Origin: Hyphomicrobiales bacterium
GTDB lineage: Bacteria > Pseudomonadota > Alphaproteobacteria > Rhizobiales > Rhizobiaceae
Direction: 5' to 3'
DNA length: 64,000 bases
Assembly: GCA_900471515.1 (NCBI GenBank)
Contig: UCFC01000034.1
Span: forward strand, 62,001 to 126,000
This document shows positions 24,010 through 33,931 of this stretch, piece by piece. The notes under the pieces were generated by a model. That model had not been told where the DNA came from. It made no database searches and saw nothing but the letters and a program-made list of their open reading frames with translations. Position numbers and translations under genes: made by a program. Each line of letters opens with the position of its first letter. The first letter of the stretch is position 1.

Positions 24010-25002
24010 TCACGCGCTGCCTTCGAAACGCGCGTGGCTGCCGTCCAGGCCCACCAGATCGACGAGCAAATCCCTACGCGTCCTGGCCACCGAGCGGATG
24101 CTGGCCTCTTCCATCAGGCTGAAAGCCGTGGAGAGGGCGTCGGCTGTCGTCGCGTCGTCAGCCACGACCGAGACGCGTCGATAGATGGCCGGTGCGGTAC
24201 CGTCACGCGGATCGAGGATATGACCGAAGCGGCCGCCTGCGTCAAAATGAAAGCCTGCAGCACTGGAGGTTGCGACGGCCTTGTCGACAATATCCAGTAT
24301 CCGGTCGGGACGATCGTCGAACTGGCTGTCCGCCAGTCCGATCCGCCAGGGGGTTCCGTCCGGTTTGGAGCCGATCGCCCGATCCTCTCCCATGTCGACC
24401 AGGCTGCTCGTCACGCCGGCGTTTCGCAGCAGGTCGACGATGCGGTCCGTTATGTATCCCTGCGCGATGCCGTTCAGGGTCAGTGCCATATGCGGGCGCA
24501 TGACCACACGGTCTCGATTGAATACGACCCGGTCGAAGCCGATCTGTTCGAGCGCCCGGCAGACCTCGGGCCTCGCCGGACCCGACGGGTCGGCGTTCGG
24601 GGCGGAGAAATGCCTGTAGAAGAGCGACCAGAGCGGCTGCACGGTCGGATCGAAGGCGCCGGCGGTCTGCGCCCAGAAGGCCCGACTGCGTTCGAGCAGG
24701 GATACGAGGTCGGGCGGGGGAGCGGCAAGCGCTCCCGTCCTGTTCAATTCCGCAAGCGCTGAATCGCTGCGGCTGAGGCTGAAGACCGTTTCCAGCCGCG
24801 AGACCTCGGCAACGACCAGCTCGACAAGGCGGGCAGCCTCGACCGGGTCCTCATGGTTTAGAATCAAGGTTGCCGGCGCGCCGAGCGCCTGTCCCGTCCA
24901 GATCTTCGCCGGGACCGCGGCGCCAGCGGTCCTTAGCAGCGGCAGCCCTGCCGCGGCTGCGAAGATTGCGATCGCCCGACGACGGCTGACCGGTCTAGCC
25001 AT
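24010..25002 (-). CDS. nosX: NosX, ApbE-type FMN transferase
   Basis: 330 residues. The twin-arginine-like SRRRAIAIF start makes it a periplasmic Tat substrate. The ApbE domain is seen in LETVFSLSRSDSALAELNR, LTLNGIAQGYITDRI and the Mg-binding-like DDATTADALSTAFSL. NosX attaches FMN covalently to the threonine of NosR, needed for N2O reductase activity. Last gene of the nos operon; its start overlaps nosL by 8 nt. Confidence 0.92.
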   Translation of the reverse strand: MARPVSRRRAIAIFAAAAGLPLLRTAGAAVPAKIWTGQALGAPATLILNHEDPVEAARLVELVVAEVSRLETVFSLSRSDSALAELNRTGALAAPPPDLVSLLERSRAFWAQTAGAFDPTVQPLWSLFYRHFSAPNADPSGPARPEVCRALEQIGFDRVVFNRDRVVMRPHMALTLNGIAQGYITDRIVDLLRNAGVTSSLVDMGEDRAIGSKPDGTPWRIGLADSQFDDRPDRILDIVDKAVATSSAAGFHFDAGGRFGHILDPRDGTAPAIYRRVSVVADDATTADALSTAFSLMEEASIRSVARTRRDLLVDLVGLDGSHARFEGSA

Positions 25003-25555
25003 GATGCTCTGTCTCCATTTTCCCGTCATCGGCGGCGGGGCTGCCCGTTTCCGCACCCGAGCCCAGGACGTAGTCGCGGGGGACGTTGCCGAACGTCACC
25101 ACGCTGCCGCCGTTGCTCGCCGCGAACTGCGTGGCGGCTTCCCTGGTCGAGAAGGGCACGGTCTCTTCCGCTCCCATGCCGCTTCGCAGCGAGCTGCCGA
25201 TGACGTAGAATGCCTTTTTCGCGTCAATCCAGTTCTCCGTCCCGGGCTTGTCCCAGCTCGGGGCCTTGCCCATGTCGGACACGTAGATGGCGACATAATC
25301 TTTCGGCTCTTCCGGCAGCATCGTGAAGGCGAGCGTGTCGCGAGCCGACGAGAACCAGATCGGCTCGCCGACCCGGGCGTCAAGGATGACCTGCCCTTTG
25401 GGTCCCGCATGTTCGAGCACGTTCATGCCGCAATATCTGCCGATGGCATCCGTTGTCAGCGCGAATGGGGGCGGGGGTGCCGGTGGCTCTTTATCGTCAC
25501 AGCCGGCCAGCAATAGGGGGCACAGGAAAGTCAAGGCGAAGATCATGGTCCTCAT
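24995..25555 (-). CDS. nosL: NosL copper chaperone lipoprotein
   Basis: 186 residues. Lipobox LLLAGC puts the mature N-terminus at Cys19. NosL binds Cu(I) and passes it to the nos apparatus for building the CuZ site of NosZ; the conserved RYCGMNV motif (Cys and Met near residue 42) and the following segments fit. Overlaps nosY by 4 nt at its start. Confidence 0.92.
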   Translation of the reverse strand: MRTMIFALTFLCPLLLAGCDDKEPPAPPPPFALTTDAIGRYCGMNVLEHAGPKGQVILDARVGEPIWFSSARDTLAFTMLPEEPKDYVAIYVSDMGKAPSWDKPGTENWIDAKKAFYVIGSSLRSGMGAEETVPFSTREAATQFAASNGGSVVTFGNVPRDYVLGSGAETGSPAADDGKMETEHHG

Positions 25556-26379
25556 AGCTCTCTCCTTGAAAATATCAGGGCGGCAAGTGCCAGCGGCGCA
25601 GCAGTCCAGGCGCCGAGGACGCCGACCAGCGTGGCGCTGCTCAGCCCGGCATGACCTGCGACACCCGCCATGCCGGAGAAGGCCCGGGTCTCGCCGGAGC
25701 CGAGATTGAGCATCCGGTAGGCATCGGTCGGGTTGAGCATGAGAAGGGCGTCCAGCAGGCCGCCGGGGAGGGCATGTCCGCCGGCTGCGACCAATGTGCC
25801 GAGCAAGGCCATGTCGTAGATCACCACGAAGAAGAGCCAGACGCCGATGGCGATGCCGCCCGCCGTGCTGCGTTCGCCTGCCAGCCCGCTCACCAGATAG
25901 CCGATCGCCACGAACACCGCACCGAGCAGCACGGACGAGGCCAGCATCGCGGCGAAAGCCACTGAGCTCGCGGCGTCGATTGCCGTACCGGTCGCTGCCA
26001 GCGCGACGGCTGCCGCGCCGTAGCCGAAAAGCGTTGCGAAGGAGAGAATGGCGATATGGCCCAGAAACTTGCCCGCGATTACCTGCTTGCGGCCGATCGG
26101 ATAGCTGAGGAGCAGAAGCATGGTGCCGCGCTCCATCTCTCCGACGATCGCGTCGTGAGACAGCAGGAGCGCAATCAGCGGCACCAGGAAGATGGTGAGA
26201 CTGGAAAGGCTCACGATGACCACGTCGAGCCTGTTCACGCCGACATTTCCCGTGGGCGCGCTGCCCAGGAACGAGAGCGTCAGCGCCAGCGCCGCCAGCA
26301 GAAGGGTCGTCGCCAGGACCCACCTGTTGCGCAGGCCCTCACGGATCTCCTTGGCGGCGACGATCAGGATATTCTTCAT
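25552..26379 (-). CDS. nosY: NosY, membrane subunit of the nos ABC transporter
   Basis: 275 residues, about six membrane helices, ABC-2 type. It starts MKNILIVAAKEIREGLRNRW, the interface helix typical of NosY, and has EMERGTMLLLLSYPIGRKQ. With NosD and NosF it forms the complex that matures the CuZ centre. Four-nt overlaps with nosF and nosL. Confidence 0.93.
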   Translation of the reverse strand: MKNILIVAAKEIREGLRNRWVLATTLLLAALALTLSFLGSAPTGNVGVNRLDVVIVSLSSLTIFLVPLIALLLSHDAIVGEMERGTMLLLLSYPIGRKQVIAGKFLGHIAILSFATLFGYGAAAVALAATGTAIDAASSVAFAAMLASSVLLGAVFVAIGYLVSGLAGERSTAGGIAIGVWLFFVVIYDMALLGTLVAAGGHALPGGLLDALLMLNPTDAYRMLNLGSGETRAFSGMAGVAGHAGLSSATLVGVLGAWTAAPLALAALIFSRREL

Positions 26380-27296
26380 ACACGCGCCCTCCCGGCGTTT
26401 AGAAAATGCGCGTAAAGGTCGTCCAGGCTCGGTTCGTTGACGTGGAGCATCACAACGTCGTCGGGATTGGCGGTCACTTCCTTCAGCAGGGTGATCTTGT
26501 CTTCCATCGCCACCTCGAATTCGAACGTTTCCGGCGCGGTCGGCTTCCAGGCGACGGCGACGCTCTTCGGACTTCTGATATTGGCGCCATGGCGAAATCT
26601 GACGCTTACGCGGGTGGGAAGCCGCGCGAGAGCCCGCAGATCGTCCAGCGTCCCGTCGGCGATCGCCACGCCGTCGTTCACGATCAGCACCCGGTCGGCC
26701 CGGTCTTCGAGTTCGGTCAGCGCATGCGACGACAAGAGGATAGTCGTTCCCTTCGCGCGGAGTTCGCTCAGCAGATCGTAGAACCGCCGGCGCAGCGCCG
26801 GATCGAGGCCACTCGTCGGCTCGTCCAGCAGCAGGAGACGAGGCTCGCCCAGCAGGGCCTGCGCCAGCCCCAGTCGCTGGCGCATCCCCTTGGAATAGGT
26901 GCGCACCGGCCGGTCTGCCGCGGCCGCGCCCAAGCCGACGCGCTCCAGGAGATCCATCGAGTTGGAAGGGGAGACGCGCTTCAGCCGCGCGTAGAAAGCA
27001 AGTGTTTCGCGGCCGGTCAGCGCCATGTGGAAGGCGACGCTTTCCGGCAGATAACCGAGCCTCTGCCGCACGGAAAAATCGCCGCTCGAAGGATCCTCTC
27101 CCATGACTTTGATGCTGCCGGCCGACGGGCGAATGAGGCCCAGCATCAGCTTTATCAGCGTTGTCTTGCCTGCGCCGTTATGGCCCACCAGCGCGACGGT
27201 TTCGCCCTCGTTGAGCGCAAACGAGATGTCCTTGATTGCCTGCACCTCGCCGTAGCGCTTGACCACGCCGGAGAGGAGAACGGTCGGGTGCATCAT
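26376..27296 (-). CDS. nosF: NosF, ATPase of the nos ABC transporter
   Basis: 306 residues. Walker A GHNGAGKTT, signature YSKGMRQRLGLAQAL and Walker B RLLLLDEPTSGLDP are intact, with a C-terminal extension of about 90 residues as in NosF. It powers NosDFY in CuZ assembly. The ATG overlaps the nosD stop (ATGA), and the longer frame is a shadow of nosD. Confidence 0.93.
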   Translation of the reverse strand: MMHPTVLLSGVVKRYGEVQAIKDISFALNEGETVALVGHNGAGKTTLIKLMLGLIRPSAGSIKVMGEDPSSGDFSVRQRLGYLPESVAFHMALTGRETLAFYARLKRVSPSNSMDLLERVGLGAAAADRPVRTYSKGMRQRLGLAQALLGEPRLLLLDEPTSGLDPALRRRFYDLLSELRAKGTTILLSSHALTELEDRADRVLIVNDGVAIADGTLDDLRALARLPTRVSVRFRHGANIRSPKSVAVAWKPTAPETFEFEVAMEDKITLLKEVTANPDDVVMLHVNEPSLDDLYAHFLNAGRARV

Positions 27297-28669
27297 TGCC
27301 CTGCCTCCGAATGCAATGCGGGAGGTTCCATCAACGGATGGCCGTCGACCACGCCGCCGGGCAGCAGGGCGGGAAACTGCGCCTGCGCCCATCGGATGAA
27401 CTGGACCGCCGGGCTTGTGGTGAGAACCTTCGCCTGGGGCGCGGTCCACAGGACCTTGTCGATGAGATCGTTGGGACGGTAAGCGTTGTCGCCGACGCCG
27501 TCGCCGTCCAGATCGAATGCCGGATTGTCGCTCCAGTAGTTGCCGCGACCGTCCTGGGACCAGTCCAGATACCGCGTCCCGACATATTTGACCTGGTTGC
27601 GGTTGTTGATGAACGAGTTGCCGCTGACGGCATTACCTTCCGACCCTGCGGTGAAATGAATGCCGATTCCGCAGCCGTTGAACTCGTTGCCGATCAACCG
27701 GTTCTTGTTCGCATTGTAGACGAAGACGCATTTTTCGGGGCCGACACGCAGTCCCGTTCCGTCTGCGTTGGAGCGCATCGGATCGTCGTCCGCGGGCAGT
27801 TCGTCGGTGGAGCCGCGGGAGCCGCCGGTCGTCCACCGATCTTCAGGCTGCAAGCGCCCGCGCACCACGTTGCCGCTGATCAGCGAATTGTTGGCGAAGT
27901 TCAGGAGCACGCCGTGATCGCGGTCGCCGTCGGAGACGTTGTCGACGATCGTCAGCCGGCTGGAGAACATGATCGCATAGCCGACGACGTTCCCGACCGA
28001 GACGTTTCCGCGGATTTCGCTGTCGTTGGTGTACATGTAGTGGACGGCAAAACGAAGGTCGTGGAAACGGTTGTCGCTGAAGACGTTTTGCTTGCTGGCG
28101 TTGGTGGCGATCCCGTCGCGGCCGAAACTGATCTCGTTGGAAAGGACCTTGGCGCCGGGAGCGTTCCAGACCGTGACGCCATTTCCGGCCTCGCTCAGCC
28201 GGCCCTCTTTCAGGCCGACGATCCTGTTTGCGCGCGTTATGGAGTCTCTCGCGCCGTGGATGTAGATGCCGTAGAGGTTCTCCGCCACGAGGTTGTTTTC
28301 GATCACCGCACCCTTTGCCGCCTCGGTCGCAAACACGCCCGAATCCATCGTCTCGAGGTTTGTGCCCGAACCGCGGATCTCAACACCGCGCAAGGTCACG
28401 TCGGCGGCGTCAATGGTTACGACCGTGCTGTGGCCGTTGCCGACGATGGCCGCGCCGGGATCGCCCTCCACGACCACCGGTTTCCTGATCGTCAGCGGTC
28501 CTCTGTAGCTGCCGGGGCGCAGGATGATCCGGTCGCCCGCAGCCGCCTGCTCGACGACCGCGGCCAGGTCTGCCCCGTCGGCGGGTGTGACGACGCGATC
28601 GGCCGCTCCGGCGGGCGAACAGGTGGCGGTCCAAAGGACCGCCACCGTTATGACAGCAGCCTGGCGCAT
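27293..28669 (-). CDS. nosD: NosD, periplasmic beta-helix copper-maturation protein
   Basis: 458 residues. Signal peptide (cut near AGA, about residue 22), then repeated right-handed beta-helix rungs with N/G at turn positions (GVEIRGSGTN, NNLVAENLYGIYIHG, SGNVVRG and others), ending in a carbohydrate-binding-like CASH pattern. NosD is the periplasmic part of NosDFY that takes copper from NosL and inserts it into NosZ. Start overlaps the nosZ stop by one base. Confidence 0.93.
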   Translation of the reverse strand: MRQAAVITVAVLWTATCSPAGAADRVVTPADGADLAAVVEQAAAGDRIILRPGSYRGPLTIRKPVVVEGDPGAAIVGNGHSTVVTIDAADVTLRGVEIRGSGTNLETMDSGVFATEAAKGAVIENNLVAENLYGIYIHGARDSITRANRIVGLKEGRLSEAGNGVTVWNAPGAKVLSNEISFGRDGIATNASKQNVFSDNRFHDLRFAVHYMYTNDSEIRGNVSVGNVVGYAIMFSSRLTIVDNVSDGDRDHGVLLNFANNSLISGNVVRGRLQPEDRWTTGGSRGSTDELPADDDPMRSNADGTGLRVGPEKCVFVYNANKNRLIGNEFNGCGIGIHFTAGSEGNAVSGNSFINNRNQVKYVGTRYLDWSQDGRGNYWSDNPAFDLDGDGVGDNAYRPNDLIDKVLWTAPQAKVLTTSPAVQFIRWAQAQFPALLPGGVVDGHPLMEPPALHSEAGQ

Positions 28670-30588
28670 CAGGCTGACTTGGGTTCGACGAGCATGCGGC
28701 CCTTCATTTCCATGTGCATGGCATGGCAGAACCACGAGCAATAGTACCAGTAGACGCCGGGCTTGCTTGCGGTGAAGGTGACGGACGAGGTCGCCTGCGG
28801 CCCGATCTCCATGTTGATGCCGTAGTTGACGATGGCGAAGCCGTGCGTCAGGTCCTCGACTTCGTCGATATTGGTGACATAGACCGTCACCTCGTCGCCC
28901 TGTTTGACGGTAAAGGATTCCAGGCCGAATACCGGCGCCGAGGACGTCATGTAGACGCGCACCTTGTTGCCGTCCCGGATGACCTGCGAGTCGATCATCA
29001 GGTCGATATTGTCCTTCTTGGCCTGCGCGACCGCATCGGCAAAGAAGGGGTCGTCACGGCTCCAAAGGCTGACCGGGTTGATCTTGGATGCATGCACGAT
29101 CGTCGCGTCGTGCGGCTCGGCGAAGGTCGGGTTGTCGTGCACGAGAACCATCTCGTCGCCCGAAATGTCGATGAGCTGGTCGCTTTCCGGTTTCAGAGGC
29201 CCGACGTTCAGATACCGGTCCTTCGAGAATTTGTTGAGCGAGATCAGCCACTTCCCGTCCGCTTCCTTGGTCTGGCCCATCGAGGTGTGATTGTGCCCCG
29301 GCTGATAGTGGACATCGAGCTTCTGGCGGATCGGATTGACTTTCTCGCCGGCGAAGGCGCGCTTGGCGTCCTCGATGTTCCACTTGCAGATCTGACTGTC
29401 GATGAACAGGGTGGTATAGGCGTTGCCGCGGCCGTCGAATGCGGTGTGCAACGGGCCGAGGCCGAGCTGCGGCTCCGCGACCACCGTGTCCCGAGGCTGG
29501 ATCTTGTCGTCGAACAGATCGTCGAACTTGCGGACGTCGAAGACGGTGACGGTGGGCGAAAGCTTGCCCGCGGCCACGGCGTGAATTCCGTCGGGCGCGG
29601 TGTTCATGCCGTGCGGGCCGTTGGAAACCGGAATGTAGCGGGTGTAACGCGAACCGTGCCGTCCGTCGATGACGGGCACGCCGCCGATTTCCTTGTAATC
29701 ACCCTTCTCTACGGCTTCCTCGATGCGCTTGATGTTGAAGACCACGACCCAGTCCTGGTCCTTCGCCATCATCTGCTCGAGATTGACGCCGTTTTCCGAA
29801 TTGTAGCAGGTCGCAAAGCAATATTTGCCCTGATAGTCGGCATCGACATTGTCGAGATTGCCGTCGACGATGACCTGCCAGGCAACCTTCATCGTCTCGC
29901 CATCGACGGCCGTAAACACTGCCTGGTAGCTCTTGGGATCGTCGAGGACCTTGCCATCGTTGGGGATCGGTACCCCGTCTTCGCCGTTGCAGAAGACGTA
30001 GCCGGTTTTCGGATATTTCTGAACGCGCAGGCCGTGAACCGTATGCTGGTTCGGCAGCTCGATGATCTTGTCGCACTTCATCACGTCGAGGCGGATGCGG
30101 CAGATGCGGGTATTGGCCTTGTCGTTGGCGTAGAGATAGCGCCCGTCATAGGTGCCGTCGGTCTGCGACGGATGCGGATGGTGAAGGTCGCCATTATGGT
30201 AGACGCCGCCCCGGTCCTTGAGGAATTCGACTGTCTGGGGAAGCAGGCCTTCCGTCAGCACCTTGCGGCTCTCGTTGGTCAGGCCCCAGCCCGTCGCGCT
30301 GCAGCGGTTGAATACCGGAATGCGCATGATCTCGCGCATCGAAGGAATGCCCACGATGCGGACCTCCCCGGTCTGGCCGCTTGAAAAGAACGTGTAGTAT
30401 TCGTCGAGCTCGCCGGGCTTGACTTCCCATGTCTGGCGTCCGGACTCGGCGGCCATGGCGGGCGTCGCGACTGTGCCTGAAAAGCCCAGGACCCCACCCG
30501 CCGTCGCCGCTCCCGCCGCCGCGGCCATGGCCGTGGTGCCCAATAGCTGACGTCTGTTGAACACCGGCTGTTTGTCTTCCGTAGACAT
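28669..30588 (-). CDS. nosZ: NosZ, nitrous oxide reductase
   Basis: 639 residues, the clade I (Tat-exported) form. The Tat signal NRRQLLGTTAMAAAAG lies near residue 11. The seven-bladed propeller carries histidines for the CuZ centre (for example DLHHPHPS, HGMN, GHNHTSMG, EPHDA). The C-terminal cupredoxin domain has the CuA ligands CSWFCHAMHMEM. It reduces N2O to N2 in the periplasm. Located 46 nt after nosR and ahead of nosD in one operon. Confidence 0.97.
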   Translation of the reverse strand: MSTEDKQPVFNRRQLLGTTAMAAAAGAATAGGVLGFSGTVATPAMAAESGRQTWEVKPGELDEYYTFFSSGQTGEVRIVGIPSMREIMRIPVFNRCSATGWGLTNESRKVLTEGLLPQTVEFLKDRGGVYHNGDLHHPHPSQTDGTYDGRYLYANDKANTRICRIRLDVMKCDKIIELPNQHTVHGLRVQKYPKTGYVFCNGEDGVPIPNDGKVLDDPKSYQAVFTAVDGETMKVAWQVIVDGNLDNVDADYQGKYCFATCYNSENGVNLEQMMAKDQDWVVVFNIKRIEEAVEKGDYKEIGGVPVIDGRHGSRYTRYIPVSNGPHGMNTAPDGIHAVAAGKLSPTVTVFDVRKFDDLFDDKIQPRDTVVAEPQLGLGPLHTAFDGRGNAYTTLFIDSQICKWNIEDAKRAFAGEKVNPIRQKLDVHYQPGHNHTSMGQTKEADGKWLISLNKFSKDRYLNVGPLKPESDQLIDISGDEMVLVHDNPTFAEPHDATIVHASKINPVSLWSRDDPFFADAVAQAKKDNIDLMIDSQVIRDGNKVRVYMTSSAPVFGLESFTVKQGDEVTVYVTNIDEVEDLTHGFAIVNYGINMEIGPQATSSVTFTASKPGVYWYYCSWFCHAMHMEMKGRMLVEPKSA

Positions 30589-30634
30589 GCTTTCTCTTCC
30601 TTCGTTATGGCCGCGAGCGAAGTACCGCAGCCGA

Positions 30635-32875
30635 TTAAGCTCGTTCGATAGGTTTGCCCTTGTGGGTGACGACGGTCTTCGCCGGCTTCTCGCCACGCGA
30701 TTCCGGAGTGGAAAGCGCCATGAATTTCTCGCGTTTCAGCCGCACCTGGATCATGTGCGGACAGCGCTGGTCGTCATGGTACAGTTCCTGGCAATGCATG
30801 CAGTAGATGCACTCGTTTACATTGATCTGGCCCTCGGGATGGATGGACTGCACGGGACATTCCTTGGCGCAGCGGTGACAGGGCGAGCCGCATTCCGGGT
30901 AGCGCTTCAGCCACTCGAACATGCGTATCCGGCCGGGAATGGCGAGCGCGGCGCCGAGAGGGCAGAGGTAGCGGCAGTAGAAGCGTTCGATGAACAGGCT
31001 CGCGACGAGCAGGGCGGCCGCGAAGACGACGAACGGCCAGTCCCGCACGAATTTCAGGATGATTGCGGTCTTGAACGGCTCGACCTCGGCCGCCATCTCG
31101 GCGTAGCTCATCGAATAGAACGACAGTCCGAAGAGCCCGAGGAAGATGATGTATTTGATGGGCCAGAGCCGTTCATGCAGGCCCCAGGGCAGCCTCAGCT
31201 GCGGGATTTTGAGGCGCTTTGCCGCTTTGCCCAGGAGTTCCTGCAACGCACCGAACGGGCAGAGCCAGCCGCAGAACGGCCCGCGTCCCCAGAACAGCAG
31301 GCCCGCGGCAACCGCTGCCCAGAGAACGAAGATGAGCGGCGCGGCGAGAAAGAACTCCCATGTGAAATTGGTGATCAGCGCGTTCGTGAACGTCAGCACG
31401 TTGACCACGGACAACTGCGCATTGGCATACCAGCCGAGCCAGACGAGCGTGAACACGAGGTAGCCGTTGCGCACCCATGCAAAGAGTTTGGGCCGTTTAA
31501 CCAGCCAGTCCTGGAAGAAGAAGATCGACGTCAGGACAAGCAGCGCGCCAATCGTGATCCCGATATTCAGGCGGTTGCTGTCCCAGATGCGGATCCACAG
31601 GGCATCGGTTTCCTGCGCCCGATCCGACACGTGCTCCTGCGTGGGCGGCTCGGGCAAAGGAGCCGCGGTTTTGGCTGCGCTGATATATTGCTGCGGCAAC
31701 ACATATCCGAGATTGAAGGGAATGACCGCCTTGTCCCGCGCGTCGCTGCTGCTGCGCTGTGCGAGCAGCTGGAGTTCCCACGGTTCGGTGACGTCAAACG
31801 TGAAGTCCGACGGAACCACGAACAGTGCGATCTCTCTCAGGCTTGGAGCGTCAGAAGCGGCAAATGCCGCGATCCGGGTGTGGTTGCGATCGCGGAACCG
31901 GAGACCTTGCCCGTCCTGCAACAGTTCGATGCGATCGAAAATGCCGCCTCGGACATAGCCCGATCCCTTGAAGGAATAGGCCCCGTCCCCGGCGACAAGA
32001 ATTGCCGACTGACCCGGCTGCAGGCGGCTCCGCAGGCGCTGGTATGCCGCATCGCCAAGAAGACTTCTGCCGATCGTCGGAACGCTGACCGGGGCCACGT
32101 AGAGGTCGATGAAGCGGTCGTCGGGGTTTGCTGTTTCCGGGTGCGATGCCGCGTCTGCGTGCCCGGCTTGCTCGAAAGCTTTCGAAACCTCTCCCACCGA
32201 CAGCCGCAGGCTGCGAATTGAGCCGTCGCCAAGAAGCGTTTGCCAGTCTTTGACATCGCTCCGGGAGAGATCCAGCGTTTTCACGTCGGGCTGCGCGTTG
32301 AGGCCGGTTTCGCCGCCCGTGTGCAGCCGGTTGCTTTGGATGAGCTTGACCGCGGAGCGTATGACGCTGTCGCCCATGACGAGCACCGTCACCGTGGCGC
32401 CGCTGACGATCTCCACCTGCGGCGGACGTTCTTTTCCGGCCGCTACAGGGCTGAGATTCTTGCCGATGATGGAGTTGAGCGCGGCGACGACCTTCGCCTG
32501 GGGAATGCCGATCAAGACGATCGGTTCATGATGTTCGATGAGCTTGATGCCGCGAACGACGCCTGAAGTGTCGATGCCGACGGCGATCTGTATCGGTTTA
32601 CCGGAATATCCGGTGGAGCTGGTGAAATCGGAGCTCAGATAGGCATAACCCACCATTTCCTGGCCCCGGTATACCGGCGCGATCGGCGGCTCTCCGGACG
32701 GATCGCCGAAGCGATCGGCACCCTCGAACAGTTCGCCGGGCTGGACCTTGCCCAGATATGCCGAAAGCTGGCTTGCGGCGAATGAAGGGGAAATCGAGAT
32801 CGCCGCAAACGCGATCATCGCAAGCCAGAAGACGGCTGTGGTCCGTATTACCGCACTTAGCCTCTGTGATCCCAT
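30635..32875 (-). CDS. nosR: NosR, membrane flavo-iron-sulfur protein
   Basis: 746 residues. Periplasmic FMN-binding domain with the flavinylation motif SGATVT near residue 186, then membrane helices with CGWLCPFG and CRYLCPLG motifs, and a C-terminal ferredoxin domain (CHRCAKECP, CIYCMHC). NosR passes electrons to NosZ and is needed for its expression. First gene of nosRZDFYLX, with a TTGAG-N4-ATCAA site 65 nt upstream. Confidence 0.96.
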   Translation of the reverse strand: MGSQRLSAVIRTTAVFWLAMIAFAAISISPSFAASQLSAYLGKVQPGELFEGADRFGDPSGEPPIAPVYRGQEMVGYAYLSSDFTSSTGYSGKPIQIAVGIDTSGVVRGIKLIEHHEPIVLIGIPQAKVVAALNSIIGKNLSPVAAGKERPPQVEIVSGATVTVLVMGDSVIRSAVKLIQSNRLHTGGETGLNAQPDVKTLDLSRSDVKDWQTLLGDGSIRSLRLSVGEVSKAFEQAGHADAASHPETANPDDRFIDLYVAPVSVPTIGRSLLGDAAYQRLRSRLQPGQSAILVAGDGAYSFKGSGYVRGGIFDRIELLQDGQGLRFRDRNHTRIAAFAASDAPSLREIALFVVPSDFTFDVTEPWELQLLAQRSSSDARDKAVIPFNLGYVLPQQYISAAKTAAPLPEPPTQEHVSDRAQETDALWIRIWDSNRLNIGITIGALLVLTSIFFFQDWLVKRPKLFAWVRNGYLVFTLVWLGWYANAQLSVVNVLTFTNALITNFTWEFFLAAPLIFVLWAAVAAGLLFWGRGPFCGWLCPFGALQELLGKAAKRLKIPQLRLPWGLHERLWPIKYIIFLGLFGLSFYSMSYAEMAAEVEPFKTAIILKFVRDWPFVVFAAALLVASLFIERFYCRYLCPLGAALAIPGRIRMFEWLKRYPECGSPCHRCAKECPVQSIHPEGQINVNECIYCMHCQELYHDDQRCPHMIQVRLKREKFMALSTPESRGEKPAKTVVTHKGKPIERA

Positions 32876-33235
32876 CCCACCTGATTTCCAGTTATTTCGA
32901 CCCGGCGCTTGTCGGTATAGATGGAATGGCCGGCGGCTCGTTGAGCTAGATCAACATCGCGGGATGAAAGGCGGGCGGGATTTTCGCGAGCGCTTTTCCC
33001 ACAGCGGAACGATGTGTAGGCCCTGCCGCGGGAGGGAGATCGGTCAATGCCGAAGAATGCGCTTTGGCGCTGCGAACCGCTCGTCGGTCGCAATCAACAC
33101 AGTATCGGGAATAGTGCGGGCAATGATCAGGAGGCGCGGACATGCTGCGCAGCCTATCCCCTCACTGTCCCGCAAGTGGCGTGAATTCGGCCCGGATCAG
33201 GCTCCGCATCTGCGGACGGCCCTGCAATCAGCTGG
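32876..33235. other. Intergenic region between nnrR and nosR
   Basis: Holds the regulatory site at 32941-32954 for nosR. Otherwise I see no gene or clear terminator for nnrR. Confidence 0.5.
32941..32954. promoter_or_regulatory. FNR/NnrR-type site before nosR
   Basis: TTGAGCTAGATCAA (TTGAG-N4-ATCAA), 65 nt upstream of the nosR start; the usual anaerobic control element of nos operons. Confidence 0.75.
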
Positions 33236-33931
33236 TCAGTCGCCTTTGCCTTCCGCAAGCCTCAGAAGACGTTGCGGGTCGGTGACGGTCAGTTTCTGCC
33301 TGCCGCCTTCGACAATGCCCTTGCTTTCCCAGGCGCTCAGGATTCGCGATACGGTATGCAGCGTCGTGCCTGTCATCTCGGCAATATCCTGCCGGGATAT
33401 GGGGAAATCGATCCTGATGGCGGTTCCCACAGCCTTGCCGGCTTGCTTGGACAGGCGCAGCACGGCATGCGCGACCCGTTTTTCCACTTCTTCCGTCGAC
33501 ATCTCGCGGATGCGCGTATGCGCCTCCTCAAGCCGCTGGCCGATCGTCTGCATCGCGGTCATTGCCAGCCGCGGGTTTTGCTCGACGAACCGCGACCACA
33601 TGTCGGTCGGCCAGCCGAGGATGAGACTTTCGGCCGCGGCAGTCGCCGTTCCCGGATAGTCCTGCCGGCGCAGCGCCATGGCAAAGCCGAAGAGATCGCC
33701 CGGATGCACCATCCTGACGATGATCTGCTGGCCGTCATGGGTGACCTGTGTAACCTTGAGCCTGCCGTGGAGCAGCAGGAAGAACGATTTGGCGGGAGCT
33801 CCCTGCTCGAAAACCGCATCGCCCTGGGCGATGCGGCGCGGGGTCGCGTGTTCGAGCATGGCGTCGAGATCGGCATCCGTCATGCGCTCGAAAAGCGGCA
33901 GCGACTTCAAAACTGTACGGTCAACCTTCAT
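33236..33931 (-). CDS. nnrR: NnrR, nitric-oxide-responsive Crp/Fnr-family activator
   Basis: 231 residues. Cyclic-nucleotide-like sensory domain without the N-terminal cysteine cluster of FNR, a dimer helix (QTIGQRLEEAHTRIREM), and a winged helix with SRQDIAEMTGTTLHTVSR, which is typical of NnrR. NnrR activates nir, nor and nnr genes when NO is present. It overlaps nirV by 11 nt, so its expression probably rises with nirK. Crp/Fnr proteins are hard to tell apart, but context supports NnrR strongly. Confidence 0.88.
   Translation of the reverse strand: MKVDRTVLKSLPLFERMTDADLDAMLEHATPRRIAQGDAVFEQGAPAKSFFLLLHGRLKVTQVTHDGQQIIVRMVHPGDLFGFAMALRRQDYPGTATAAAESLILGWPTDMWSRFVEQNPRLAMTAMQTIGQRLEEAHTRIREMSTEEVEKRVAHAVLRLSKQAGKAVGTAIRIDFPISRQDIAEMTGTTLHTVSRILSAWESKGIVEGGRQKLTVTDPQRLLRLAEGKGD

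Noticed and set aside
28714..30384. 556-codon plus-strand frame opposite nosZ
   Set aside because: Shadow of nosZ.
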